From assembly GCF_006704125.1 (NCBI RefSeq), contig NZ_VIGH01000001.1:683918-747917 (forward strand): a stretch of DNA of 64,000 bases, given 5' to 3'. The position numbers and the translations under genes are program-made. The notes below the pieces were generated by a model. The model was given only the letters and a program-made list of their open reading frames with translations, was not told the origin of the DNA and ran no database searches. The stretch is from Rhodococcus spelaei. Lineage in GTDB: Bacteria > Actinomycetota > Actinomycetes > Mycobacteriales > Mycobacteriaceae. Position 1 is the first letter of the stretch, and every line of letters starts with the position of its first letter. This document shows, piece after piece, positions 53,760-64,000 of the stretch.

Positions 53760-55379
53760 GTGGGCTGGGATCTTTCCGCGGACGTCGTGGTGGTTGGAGT
53801 GGGCGTCGCGGGGGCGTCCGCGGCACTGGAGGCACTGGCCGCCGGCGCGGACGTCATCGCACTCGACCGGTTCGCCGGCGGTGGCGCCAGCACGATCTCC
53901 GGCGGCATCGTCTACGCGGGCGGCGGCACGCGGATCCAGCGCGACGCCGGCATCGAGGACACTCCGGACGCGATGTATGCCTACCTCAGTCGGGAGGTGG
54001 GGGACGCCGTCCGCCCCGCCACACTGCGCAGGTTCTGCGACGAGAGTCCCGCGATGATCGAGTGGCTCGCCGGGCACGGTGTGCCGTTCGAGGGCTCGCT
54101 GTGCCCGTACAAGACGTCCTACCCGACCGACCGTCACTACCTGTACTTCTCGGGTAGTGAAGCCGCGGGCGGTTTTCGCGACGTGGCGGCCCCGGCCCCC
54201 CGCGGGCATCGGGCCAAGGGCAAGGGCACCTCCGGGAAGAAGCTGTACCGCCCCCTGATCGACTCCGCCCTGGCCAACGGGTTGCGGCTCGAACAGCAGA
54301 CGCGTGCGGTCCGACTGCTCACCGACGACGACGGCGCGGTGATCGGCGTCGAGTGCATGAGCCTGCGGGCTGCGCCCAAGCGGGTGCGTGCCCGGCACGC
54401 CCGGCTGTCGGCGCTGTCCGCGAAGCCGGGGATCTACTACCCCCCGATGCGGAAGGTCCTGCAGAAGCAGGTCGAACGGCTGGAGGCGACCTACGCGCGG
54501 CCGATCCGCATCCAGGCGCGCTCCGGGGTGATCCTGAGTGCGGGCGGTTTCATCGCCAACCGCGACATGGTGGCCCAGCACGGTCCCCGATACCGCGGCG
54601 GACTCGCACTGGGCACCGCGGGCGACGACGGCAGCGGCATCTTCATGGGCACCGACGTCGGAGCGGCGACCGACAAGCTCTCCAACATCTCGGCGTGGCG
54701 ATTCATCGTGCCGCCCAGCGCATTTCTCGGGTCGCTGCTGGTGAACCGGAAGGGCGACCGGATGGTCGACGAGTCGCGCTACGGTGCGGCGCTGGGGCAC
54801 GCGATGATCGCCGAGCACGAGGGCAAGGGCTGGCTCGTCGCCGACGCCGACCTGGTCGCGCAGGCCCGCGCGCAGCTCGGCAGCCAGACCAACTGGTTCC
54901 AGCGCATCCAGTCGGAGACCATGATGCGGATCGACCGCACCACCGGTGCCACGCTCGAGGAGCTTGCCGACAAGGTCGGCATCGACCCCGTGGGTCTGGT
55001 CGCGACGGTGGCCGCGCACAACGAGGCCATCGCCGCCGGTACCCCTGACCCGATGGGCAAGCCCGACGACTTCCGTCGCACGGTCGGTGCCGGGCCGTAC
55101 TCGCTGTTCGACGTCTCCTTGAAGAAGAGCCTGACCAATCCTCTCCCGATGCTGACGCTGGGCGGGCTGGTCGTCGACGAGGAGTCCGGTGTGGTGCAGA
55201 CCGCCGACGGAGCCGCGATCGACGGCTTATACGCCGCCGGCCGGACCGCCGTCGGAATTTGCTCGAACTCCTACGTGAGTGGGCTTTCGCTCGCAGACTG
55301 TGTGTTCTCTGGTCGTCGCGCCGCAGCGCACGCCGCTCGCCGCGGGGTTGCGCGTTCGGAGTCCGCCTCGACCGCATAG
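53760..55379 (+). CDS. KstD-like FAD-dependent steroid dehydrogenase (candidate delta4-(5alpha) type)
   Basis: Encodes 539 residues from GTG (VGWDLSADVVVVG); upstream TTG 53733 is possible. FAD motif VVVGVGVAGASAALEALAAG and the second motif ADGAAIDGLYAAGRTAVGI mark the fumarate-reductase/KstD family. Where KstD has Tyr-x-Gly-Pro-Gly, this protein has SNSYVSGLSLAD, a Tyr-x-Ser pattern that recalls the 3-ketosteroid delta4-(5alpha)-dehydrogenase of R. jostii. An inserted basic stretch near 205-255 is unusual. First gene before hsaEGF, divergent from kstD. Confidence 0.72.
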   Translation: MGWDLSADVVVVGVGVAGASAALEALAAGADVIALDRFAGGGASTISGGIVYAGGGTRIQRDAGIEDTPDAMYAYLSREVGDAVRPATLRRFCDESPAMIEWLAGHGVPFEGSLCPYKTSYPTDRHYLYFSGSEAAGGFRDVAAPAPRGHRAKGKGTSGKKLYRPLIDSALANGLRLEQQTRAVRLLTDDDGAVIGVECMSLRAAPKRVRARHARLSALSAKPGIYYPPMRKVLQKQVERLEATYARPIRIQARSGVILSAGGFIANRDMVAQHGPRYRGGLALGTAGDDGSGIFMGTDVGAATDKLSNISAWRFIVPPSAFLGSLLVNRKGDRMVDESRYGAALGHAMIAEHEGKGWLVADADLVAQARAQLGSQTNWFQRIQSETMMRIDRTTGATLEELADKVGIDPVGLVATVAAHNEAIAAGTPDPMGKPDDFRRTVGAGPYSLFDVSLKKSLTNPLPMLTLGGLVVDEESGVVQTADGAAIDGLYAAGRTAVGICSNSYVSGLSLADCVFSGRRAAAHAARRGVARSESASTA

Positions 55380-55401
55380 CCTGCGACCGAAGGGAACCCG
55401 A

Positions 55402-56187
55402 GTGCTGTCGACGGAATCGCGTATCGAGGTCGCGGACCTGCTGCATGCCGCCGAGAAGGGGTTCGCGCCCCTCGAACCGCTGGCGACGCTCTACCCGGGC
55501 ATCGACATGGTCGACGCGTACGAGATCCAGTTGCTCAACATCCGCCGCAGGGTTGAGGCCGGGGAGCGGGTGGTCGGGCACAAGGTCGGGCTCACCGCCA
55601 AGGCGATGCAGGAGATGTTGGGCGTCTCCGAACCGGACTACGGGCACCTGTTCGACACCACCGAGCTGCACGAGGGTGAGCCGGTTCAGTGCGCGCGTTT
55701 CCTGCTGCCGCGGGTGGAGATCGAGGTCGCGTTCGTGCTCGGCGCCGACCTGCCGGGTGCGGACTGCACCGTCGACGACGTGCTGGCAGCCACAGAGTTC
55801 GTCGTGCCGTCGATCGAGTTGATCGACACCCGGATCAAGGAGTGGCGGATCGGCCTGGTCGACACGGTCTCCGACAACGCCTCGTACGCGGGGCACGCGC
55901 TCGGCGCCGCGCGGGTGCGGCCCGAGGACATCGACCTCACCGCCATTGACGCCGCGCTCGTGATCAACGGCGAGCGTGCCGCGGAGGGACGCAGCGACGC
56001 GGTGCTCGGCCATCCGGCACGAGCGGTGGCCTGGCTGGCTCGGACGGTGGACACTTTCGGTGTACGCCTGCGTGCCGGTGACGTCGTCCTGCCGGGCTCG
56101 TGCACCAAGGCAGTCGACGTTCGGCCGGGCGACCACGTCCGTGCCGAGTTCAGCGGACTCGGGACGGTATCCGTCGAGTTCGTCTAG
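55402..56187 (+). CDS. hsaE: 2-hydroxyhexa-2,4-dienoate hydratase HsaE
   Basis: Encodes 261 residues from GTG. Hydrates the C6 dienoate released from rings A/B to 4-hydroxy-2-oxohexanoate. MhpD/fumarylacetoacetase-like motifs: [45 protein letters not shown] and [11 protein letters not shown]. Followed by hsaG and hsaF, so the whole meta-cleavage tail is in one unit. Confidence 0.93.
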   Translation: MLSTESRIEVADLLHAAEKGFAPLEPLATLYPGIDMVDAYEIQLLNIRRRVEAGERVVGHKVGLTAKAMQEMLGVSEPDYGHLFDTTELHEGEPVQCARFLLPRVEIEVAFVLGADLPGADCTVDDVLAATEFVVPSIELIDTRIKEWRIGLVDTVSDNASYAGHALGAARVRPEDIDLTAIDAALVINGERAAEGRSDAVLGHPARAVAWLARTVDTFGVRLRAGDVVLPGSCTKAVDVRPGDHVRAEFSGLGTVSVEFV

Positions 56188-56201
56188 GAGTTGACCATCC
56201 G

Positions 56202-57104
56202 ATGACCAAGGCAAGCGTTGCGATCGTGGGTTCGGGGAATATCAGCACCGACCTGCTCTACAAGCTGCGGCGGTCCGAGTGGCTCGAACCGCGGTGGATG
56301 ATCGGCATCGATCCACGGAGTGAGGGTCTGGCGCGGGCGCGCGCGATGGGACTCGAGACCTCCGCCGAGGGCGTCGACTGGCTGCTGAACCAGCGGGAGA
56401 AGCCGGACCTGGTGTTCGAGGCGACCTCGGCGTATGTGCATCGCGACGCCGCGCCGCGGTACCGGTCCGCGGGAATCCGCGCGGTCGACCTCACCCCGGC
56501 GGCGGTCGGTCCGGCGGTCGTCCCGCCGGCGAACCTGCACGAGCACCTCGACGCCCCCAACGTCAACATGATCACCTGCGGCGGCCAGGCGACCATCCCG
56601 ATCGTGTACGCGGTCTCACGGGTCGTCGACGTCGCGTACGCCGAGATCGTCGCGTCGGTCGCGTCGCTGTCCGCGGGACCGGGCACCCGCGCGAACATCG
56701 ACGAGTTCACCAAGACCACCAGCCGTGGCATCGAGGTGATCGGCGGCGCCGGTAAGGGCAAGGCGATCATCATCCTGAACCCGGCTGATCCGCCGATGAT
56801 CATGCGCGACACCATCTTCTGCGCAATCCCCGAGGACGCGGACCACGCCGCGATCACCGATTCCGTGCACCGCGTGGTCGCGGACATCCAGCAGTACGTG
56901 CCCGGCTACCGGCTGCTCAACGAACCCCAGTTCAACGCGCCGAGCGTCGTTTCGGGCGGCTACGCGACCGTCACGACCTTCGTCGAAGTCGAGGGCGCGG
57001 GCGACTTCCTGCCGCCGTACGCCGGCAACCTCGACATCATGACCGCCGCGGCAACCAGGGTGGGCGAGGAGATCGCCCAGAAGCTTCTCAGCGTGAAGGC
57101 GTGA
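56202..57104 (+). CDS. hsaG: Acylating (propanal/acetaldehyde) dehydrogenase HsaG
   Basis: Encodes 300 residues from ATG. Converts the aldehyde from HsaF to an acyl-CoA (propanal to propionyl-CoA in sterol breakdown). NAD motif [15 protein letters not shown], catalytic Cys in [11 protein letters not shown] (near 125), and [15 protein letters not shown]. Forms a channelling complex with HsaF; GTGA overlap between the genes. Confidence 0.94.
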   Translation: MTKASVAIVGSGNISTDLLYKLRRSEWLEPRWMIGIDPRSEGLARARAMGLETSAEGVDWLLNQREKPDLVFEATSAYVHRDAAPRYRSAGIRAVDLTPAAVGPAVVPPANLHEHLDAPNVNMITCGGQATIPIVYAVSRVVDVAYAEIVASVASLSAGPGTRANIDEFTKTTSRGIEVIGGAGKGKAIIILNPADPPMIMRDTIFCAIPEDADHAAITDSVHRVVADIQQYVPGYRLLNEPQFNAPSVVSGGYATVTTFVEVEGAGDFLPPYAGNLDIMTAAATRVGEEIAQKLLSVKA

Positions 57105-58156
57105 GTGGCATGGTTCATTTCGAAAGCTCATGGGACGTCCGAGTCACCGACACCTCGCTGCGGGACGGTTCGCACCACAAGCGACACCAGTTCACCGGTG
57201 ACGAGGTGCGCGCGATCGTCGGAGCGCTCGACGGCGCAGGCGTCCCGGTCATCGAGGTCACGCACGGCGACGGGTTGGGCGGATCCTCGTTCAACTACGG
57301 GTTCTCAAAGACTCCCGAGCAGCAACTGATCAAGATCGCCGTGGACACCGCGAAACAGGCGAAGATCGCCTTCCTCATGCTGCCGGGCCTCGGCGTCAAG
57401 GAGGACATCGTCGAGGCGCAGGGCAACGGGGCCTCGATCTGCCGCATCGCGACCCACTGCACCGAGGCCGACGTGTCGATACAACACTTCGGTCTGGCCC
57501 GCGAGCGTGGCCTGGAAACCGTCGGGTTCCTGATGATGGCGCACTCGACGACACCGGAGAAGCTCGCGCAGCAGGCCCGGATCATGGCCGACGCCGGTTG
57601 CCAGTGCGTGTACGTGGTCGACTCCGCGGGCGCCCTGGTGCTCGAGCAGGTGTCCGAGCGCGTCGAGGCGTTGGTGTCCGAACTCGGCAATGACGCGCAG
57701 GTGGGCTTCCACGGCCACGAGAACCTCGGACTCGGCGTCGCGAATTCCGTTGCGGCGGTGCGGGCCGGTGCCAAGCAGATCGACGGCAGCACCCGGCGAT
57801 TCGGTGCGGGTGCGGGTAACGCGCCGGTCGAGGCGTTCGTCGGAGTGTGCGACAAGATCGGCGTCAAGACCGGCATCGACTTCTTCTCGATCGCCGACGC
57901 CGCGGAGGACGTCGTCCGCCCGACGATGCCGGCCGAGTGCCTCCTCGACCGTCAGGCCCTGATGATGGGCTACGCGGGCGTGTACTCGAGTTTCCTCAAG
58001 CACGCGGAACGTCAAGCCGAGCGGTACGGAGTATCCGCCGCGGAGCTGCTCGTCCGCGCGGGCAAGCGCAAGCTGGTCGGCGGGCAGGAGGATCAGCTGA
58101 TCGACATCGCGCTCGAGCTGCAGCGCGAGGCCGCAGCCGGTGAGAGCGCGGGGTGA
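57101..58156 (+). CDS. hsaF: 4-hydroxy-2-oxohexanoate aldolase HsaF
   Basis: Encodes 351 residues from GTG 57101; ATG 57110 is possible. DmpG-type class II aldolase: [18 protein letters not shown] (metal Asp and catalytic His), [16 protein letters not shown] (metal His pair) and the C-terminal DmpG communication domain. Yields pyruvate plus propanal, passed to HsaG. A strong hairpin follows. Confidence 0.94.
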   Translation: MSGMVHFESSWDVRVTDTSLRDGSHHKRHQFTGDEVRAIVGALDGAGVPVIEVTHGDGLGGSSFNYGFSKTPEQQLIKIAVDTAKQAKIAFLMLPGLGVKEDIVEAQGNGASICRIATHCTEADVSIQHFGLARERGLETVGFLMMAHSTTPEKLAQQARIMADAGCQCVYVVDSAGALVLEQVSERVEALVSELGNDAQVGFHGHENLGLGVANSVAAVRAGAKQIDGSTRRFGAGAGNAPVEAFVGVCDKIGVKTGIDFFSIADAAEDVVRPTMPAECLLDRQALMMGYAGVYSSFLKHAERQAERYGVSAAELLVRAGKRKLVGGQEDQLIDIALELQREAAAGESAG

Positions 58157-58165
58157 TCACGACGA

Positions 58166-58203
58166 AAGAAGGGGCGCGCATCCGTGGATGCGCGCCCCTT
58201 CTT
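58166..58203. terminator. 18-bp hairpin between hsaF and the small gene next to kshA
   Basis: AAGAAGGGGCGCGCATCC and its complement close a 2-base gap in perfect pairing, with A and T at the outer ends. It lies between convergent transcripts and can end both. Confidence 0.88.
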
Positions 58204-58216
58204 CCATTCGCTGTTG

Positions 58217-58549
58217 CTACGACTCGGTGTCGCGCACCTCGACGATGCCTTCCAGCACGGCATGGTTGATGCTCGCGATCAACCGCGGGCAGGTCTGGCG
58301 TGACCCGGTCCGCCCGCCGACGCCTGCGAACTCAGGGCACACCTCGGCCGGATCGGCCTGCCACTGGATGCTGGTGTGGTTGAAGCTGTTCTTGCGGACC
58401 AGCACGCAGGTGTGGCAGGCCCGGCACTCCACCTCCTGCAGCCCGTCCTCGAGATAGGTCTGCAGGTCGACGGCGGTCTGCGCGCGGACGGCCTCGACCC
58501 GGGCCGGGCTGTTCGCGAAGTCCGGGGCCTTGGACCAGGTCGAGGTCAT
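58217..58549 (-). CDS. Cys-rich small protein co-transcribed with kshA (Rv3527-like)
   Basis: Encodes 110 residues from ATG 58549; GTG 58555 is an alternative. Five cysteines, including CRACHTC (Cys42, 45, 48), then Cys71 (VCPEF) and Cys87 (TCPRL), suggest a metal or Fe-S site. It follows kshA by 2 bases. M. tuberculosis has the unknown gene Rv3527 next to kshA (Rv3526), and this looks like its counterpart. Function unknown; a link to the KshA Rieske centre or to electron transfer is only a guess. Confidence 0.72.
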   Translation of the reverse strand: MTSTWSKAPDFANSPARVEAVRAQTAVDLQTYLEDGLQEVECRACHTCVLVRKNSFNHTSIQWQADPAEVCPEFAGVGGRTGSRQTCPRLIASINHAVLEGIVEVRDTES

Positions 58550-58551
58550 CG

Positions 58552-59733
58552 TCACACTCCCGTCGAACTCGCGGCCTCGGCGGCGGCCTTCTCCTCCGCC
58601 TGGCGGGCGAGATTCTCTTCCACCTCGCGCTGCCAGGCCTCCACAGCCTTGGTGGTGTCGATCTCGAACTCGAAGCGCTGCGTCATCTTTTCGTCGACAT
58701 CGGCGACGTCGACGTAGAACTGCTCGTACCAGCGGCGCAGCTGGTAGACCGGGCCGTCCTCCTCGCAGAGCAGCGGATTCTCGATCTTGGTCTTGTTCTT
58801 CCAGATCTCCACGTCCTGCTCGAAGCCCATCGTCACACCCGCGGTGAACTTGCGCGCGAGCTTGTTGGTGGTGGCTTCGTCCAGGCCCTTCGGCTTCTCG
58901 ACGCTGACGCCGTACATCAGCATGAAGGAGTCGTGGTCGATCGGGTAGTGGCAGTTGATCAGGACGCTCTCGACCTTGTACCCGCTGTAGTCGTTGTGCA
59001 GCCAGTTGACCATGTAGGACGGGCCGAAGTAGGAGGCCTCGGAGTCGAGGACGGACTCGGCGTACTGCGTGCCCATGCTCCCGACATCGGGTCGGCCGTG
59101 GTTCTGCAGGTACTGCGTGGCGATGTGGCCCTCGAAGACGTTCTTGAAGTACTTCGGGAATCCGAAGTGAACGTAGAAGAAGTGCGCCATGTCCACGACG
59201 TTGTCGATGATCTCGCGGCAGTTGGAGCCCTTGACCTCGAGACGGTGCCACTCCCAGTCGGTCCACTCGTCGGTGAGGACTCCGGGGATCTCGGGAATGG
59301 TCACGTCGTCCGGCGGCAGGTTGCCCTCGGGATCGTTCCAGACGAACAGCATCCCGTTGCGCTGCAGGGTGGTCCACGCGCGGGTGCGGGCCAGTGGCGG
59401 AACCCGGCGGGCGTAGGGGATGGCGGTGCACTTGCCGTTGCCGCCCCAGCGCCAGTCGTGGAACGGGCAGGCGACGGAATCGCCCTTGACGGTGCCCTGG
59501 CTCAGGTCGCCGCCCATGTGCCGGCAGTACCCGTCGAGCACCTGCAGCTTGCCCTCGCTGTCGGCGAAGACGACGAGCTTGGTGCCGAACGCCTCCACCG
59601 AGTGCGGCTTGCCGTCGTTGAACTCCTTCTCGAGCCCGATGCAATGCCAACCACGGGCGAACCGCGTCGGCGTCGTTCCCACGTCGATCTCACGAACCTT
59701 GCGGTTGGCGGGTGCGCCGCTCGTCTGCGTCAT
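58552..59733 (-). CDS. kshA: 3-ketosteroid 9-alpha-hydroxylase oxygenase KshA
   Basis: Encodes 393 residues; ATG 59733 (MTQTSGAP) is chosen because GGAGG lies 7 bases upstream, within the coding text of an alternative ATG at 59748. Rieske site CRHMGGDLS and CPFHDWRWGG (C-x-H, C-x2-H), and the mononuclear iron His pair in DMAHFFYVHFG. Hydroxylates C-9, which with KstD opens ring B. Its reductase KshB is not in the window. KstR box upstream. Confidence 0.95.
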   Translation of the reverse strand: MTQTSGAPANRKVREIDVGTTPTRFARGWHCIGLEKEFNDGKPHSVEAFGTKLVVFADSEGKLQVLDGYCRHMGGDLSQGTVKGDSVACPFHDWRWGGNGKCTAIPYARRVPPLARTRAWTTLQRNGMLFVWNDPEGNLPPDDVTIPEIPGVLTDEWTDWEWHRLEVKGSNCREIIDNVVDMAHFFYVHFGFPKYFKNVFEGHIATQYLQNHGRPDVGSMGTQYAESVLDSEASYFGPSYMVNWLHNDYSGYKVESVLINCHYPIDHDSFMLMYGVSVEKPKGLDEATTNKLARKFTAGVTMGFEQDVEIWKNKTKIENPLLCEEDGPVYQLRRWYEQFYVDVADVDEKMTQRFEFEIDTTKAVEAWQREVEENLARQAEEKAAAEAASSTGV

Positions 59734-59765
59734 CTGTGCCCTCCACATCCCTTCGTCTCCGTTAC

Positions 59766-59779
59766 TAGAACACGTTATA
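59766..59779. promoter_or_regulatory. KstR operator at the kshA promoter
   Basis: TAGAACACGTTATA, identical to the box before kstD, including TATAAC on the minus strand as a likely -10 element. Transcription would start about 34 bases before the kshA ATG. Confidence 0.88.
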
Positions 59780-59868
59780 GAACTTGTGACAGTTTTGCCA
59801 GATATTGACGCCGGTAGTCGCAGTCAGGGACTTTCGTCCCGCCGAACCCCCATCTGCTCGACACGAAT

Positions 59869-59882
59869 GGGAACGTGTTCTA
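59869..59882. promoter_or_regulatory. KstR-like operator at the hsaA promoter
   Basis: GGGAACGTGTTCTA has the AACnnGTT core of the KstR motif with one outer base off consensus. It lies about 53 bases before the hsaA start and overlaps TAGTCT (59881), a possible -10. With the kshA box it makes a two-site divergent control region. Confidence 0.75.
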
Positions 59883-59934
59883 GTCTCAGATGAAAGTGAA
59901 CCTCCGAGACGCACGACACATGAGGGAGTGACCA

Positions 59935-62901
<2,967 letters not shown>

Positions 62902-62902
<1 letters not shown>

Positions 62903-63483
62903 TGACGGCGCCTCAGGAGTCGACGACTGGCGCGGAGATCGATCCGCGTCAGTTCCGTACCGTGCTCGGTCAGTTCTGCACCGGCGTCACGATCATCACC
63001 ACGGTCGACGACGGGGAGCCGGTCGGCTTCGCATGCCAGTCGTTCGCGGCGCTTTCGCTGGATCCGCCGCTGGTGCTGTTCTGCCCGACCAAGGCGTCGC
63101 GGTCCTGGGCGGCGATCGAGCGCAGCGGCAAGTTCTGCGTCAACGTGCTGGCGGAGGAGCAGCAGGCAGTGTGTGCCCGGTTCGGTTCTCGCGAGCCGGA
63201 CAAGTTCGGTGGAATCGGCTGGGAGGCTTCGCCTCTCGGGTCTCCGATCATCGACAAGTCGTTGGCACACATCGACTGCACCGTGGAGACGGTGCACGAC
63301 GGCGGTGACCACTTCGTGGTGTTCGGTCGGGTGCACTCGATGAGTGAGATCAAGACCGAACGTCCGCTGCTGTTCTACCGCGGGCAGTACACCGGCATCG
63401 AGCCGGACAAGACGGTCCCCGCGCCCTGGCGCGATGACCTCGAGGCGTTCCTCACCGCGACCACTGAGGACACCTGGCTGTAA
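62902..63483 (+). CDS. hsaB: Flavin reductase HsaB
   Basis: Encodes 193 residues from GTG. Flavin reductase domain: QFCTGVTIITTVDDGEPVGFACQSFAALSLDPPL, and FCVNVLAEEQQAVCARFG. Supplies reduced FMN to HsaA. Last gene of hsaADCB, ended by a strong hairpin. Confidence 0.94.
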
Positions 63484-63511
63484 GGCCGCACATACCCGGA
63501 GGGGCGAAAAC

Positions 63512-63552
63512 AGAAGGGCCCGTTCACGCGAACTGCGTGAACGGGCCCTTCT
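63512..63552 (+). terminator. 18-bp hairpin after hsaB
   Basis: AGAAGGGCCCGTTCACGC and its complement close a 5-base loop 28 bases after the hsaB stop, in front of the second 49-bp palindromic element. Confidence 0.88.
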
Positions 63553-63580
63553 CGGCTTCGCGGGGCATGTCGTCCGGATG

Positions 63581-63629
63581 GGTGATGGGAACCATCGACC
63601 GGTTGGGCCGAATGATGGTTCCCATCACC
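63581..63629. repeat. 49-bp palindromic element, copy 2
   Basis: Same length, stem (GGTGATGGGAACCAT plus complement) and loop pattern (ACCGGTTGGGCCGA) as 1426-1474. It lies between hsaB and the convergent ceramidase gene. The T-to-A change in the left arm is matched by A-to-T in the right arm. Confidence 0.8.
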
Positions 63630-63640
63630 CTGGGATCAGG

Positions 63641-64000
63641 TCAGGAGACGGTGAACTCCGCGGAGGTGCCGGTGAACGGCACGATCGAGCCGTCCGGATT
63701 CTTGTGGTCCCCGAAGTGTTGGATCCGGTAGCGGCCGGAAGGGGTGCCCTCCGGCACGTCCCAGGTGATGCGCGCGACCGACGCGTTCGACCCCTCGCGG
63801 CGCCAGTGGTACTTGGTGGACCAGTCGCCGTCGTCTGCGTGGCGCACCCACTTTCCGCCGTCGAGTCGCTGCACCTCGAAGAAGGTGCCGCGGCGGTGCA
63901 GGTTGTTCTTCGGGTGCCCGGTGGAGAATTCCACGGCCACTTGCGTTCCCGCCGCCGCGGCGCCGGCCGGCTGGACCAGTGCGTCACCGAACTGGCGTCC
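63641..64000 (-). CDS. Neutral/alkaline ceramidase, C-terminal part (cut by window edge)
   Basis: The last 119 residues of a leftward gene that continues past the window. The text GRQFGDALVQPAG, then STGHPKNNLHRRGTFFEVQ, ARITWDVPEGTPSGRYRIQHFGDHK and a FTGTSAEFTV end match the immunoglobulin-like C-terminal domain of neutral ceramidases, which hydrolyse ceramide to sphingosine and fatty acid and are usually secreted. The catalytic domain is outside the window. Confidence 0.8.
   Translation of the reverse strand, partial: GRQFGDALVQPAGAAAAGTQVAVEFSTGHPKNNLHRRGTFFEVQRLDGGKWVRHADDGDWSTKYHWRREGSNASVARITWDVPEGTPSGRYRIQHFGDHKNPDGSIVPFTGTSAEFTVS

Overview
This window is GC-rich, densely coding DNA from a mycolic-acid actinobacterium (order Mycobacteriales), most likely Rhodococcus or a close relative. 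The basis is a Mycobacterium tuberculosis-like gene order (mhuD, mutY, canB, disA, radA, lpqE, carD, ispD, ispF, cysS, rlmB), a KstR-controlled cholesterol catabolic cluster, a mycofactocin-type SDR, many GTG starts and many stop/start overlaps. Genus is an inference from gene content; no 16S or tRNA gene was seen.

Layout. 1-2.7 kb: a tiny secreted peptide, a wrecked acyl-CoA carboxylase remnant, a DsbA/FrnE oxidoreductase and a cobalt uptake pair (cbtBA) behind a cobalamin riboswitch. 2.7-18.3 kb: a housekeeping block syntenic with M. tuberculosis Rv3592-Rv3579c, holding mhuD, an alpha/beta hydrolase, mutY, canB, disA, radA, lpqE and the carD-ispD-ispF-cysS-rlmB run. Two small transporter/regulator modules are inserted in it (MarR/MFS and TetR/YhgE-like). 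18.3-32.5 kb: accessory metabolism, with an amidase, a glycosyltransferase, a split 5-oxoprolinase (pxpC apart from pxpAB), a ZIP-like transporter, an MFS pump with a MerR-type promoter, a zinc ABC transporter (znuABC) divergent from a LacI regulator, a ketosteroid isomerase, and an OtsB-GH15 fusion for trehalose metabolism.

32.5-63.5 kb: the steroid locus. kstR is divergent from fadE34, which is followed by fadE28-fadE29-chsH2-chsH1-ltp2 (removal of the C-17 propionyl side chain). Next is an island of sulfatase, TetR and TauD-type dioxygenase, then a DUF202 pair, a ZapE-like ATPase and a mycofactocin-type SDR with an MFS. kstD-hsd4B-cholesterol oxidase reads left, and a KstD paralogue with hsaE-hsaG-hsaF reads right. 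A Cys-rich small gene with kshA reads left, opposite hsaA-hsaD-hsaC-hsaB. Together these encode sterol ring oxidation, 9-alpha hydroxylation/1,2-dehydrogenation, rings A/B cleavage and conversion of the C6 fragment to pyruvate and an acyl-CoA. KstR-type palindromes lie at three divergent promoters. cyp125, kshB and the ring C/D genes are not in the window. The right edge holds the 3' end of a neutral ceramidase gene.

Non-coding highlights: two different palindromic elements, each present twice and always between convergent genes; a cobalamin riboswitch; a triple TetR operator; a 19-bp-spacer MerR/SoxR-like promoter; a LacI-type box in the zinc transporter promoter; and near-leaderless promoters.
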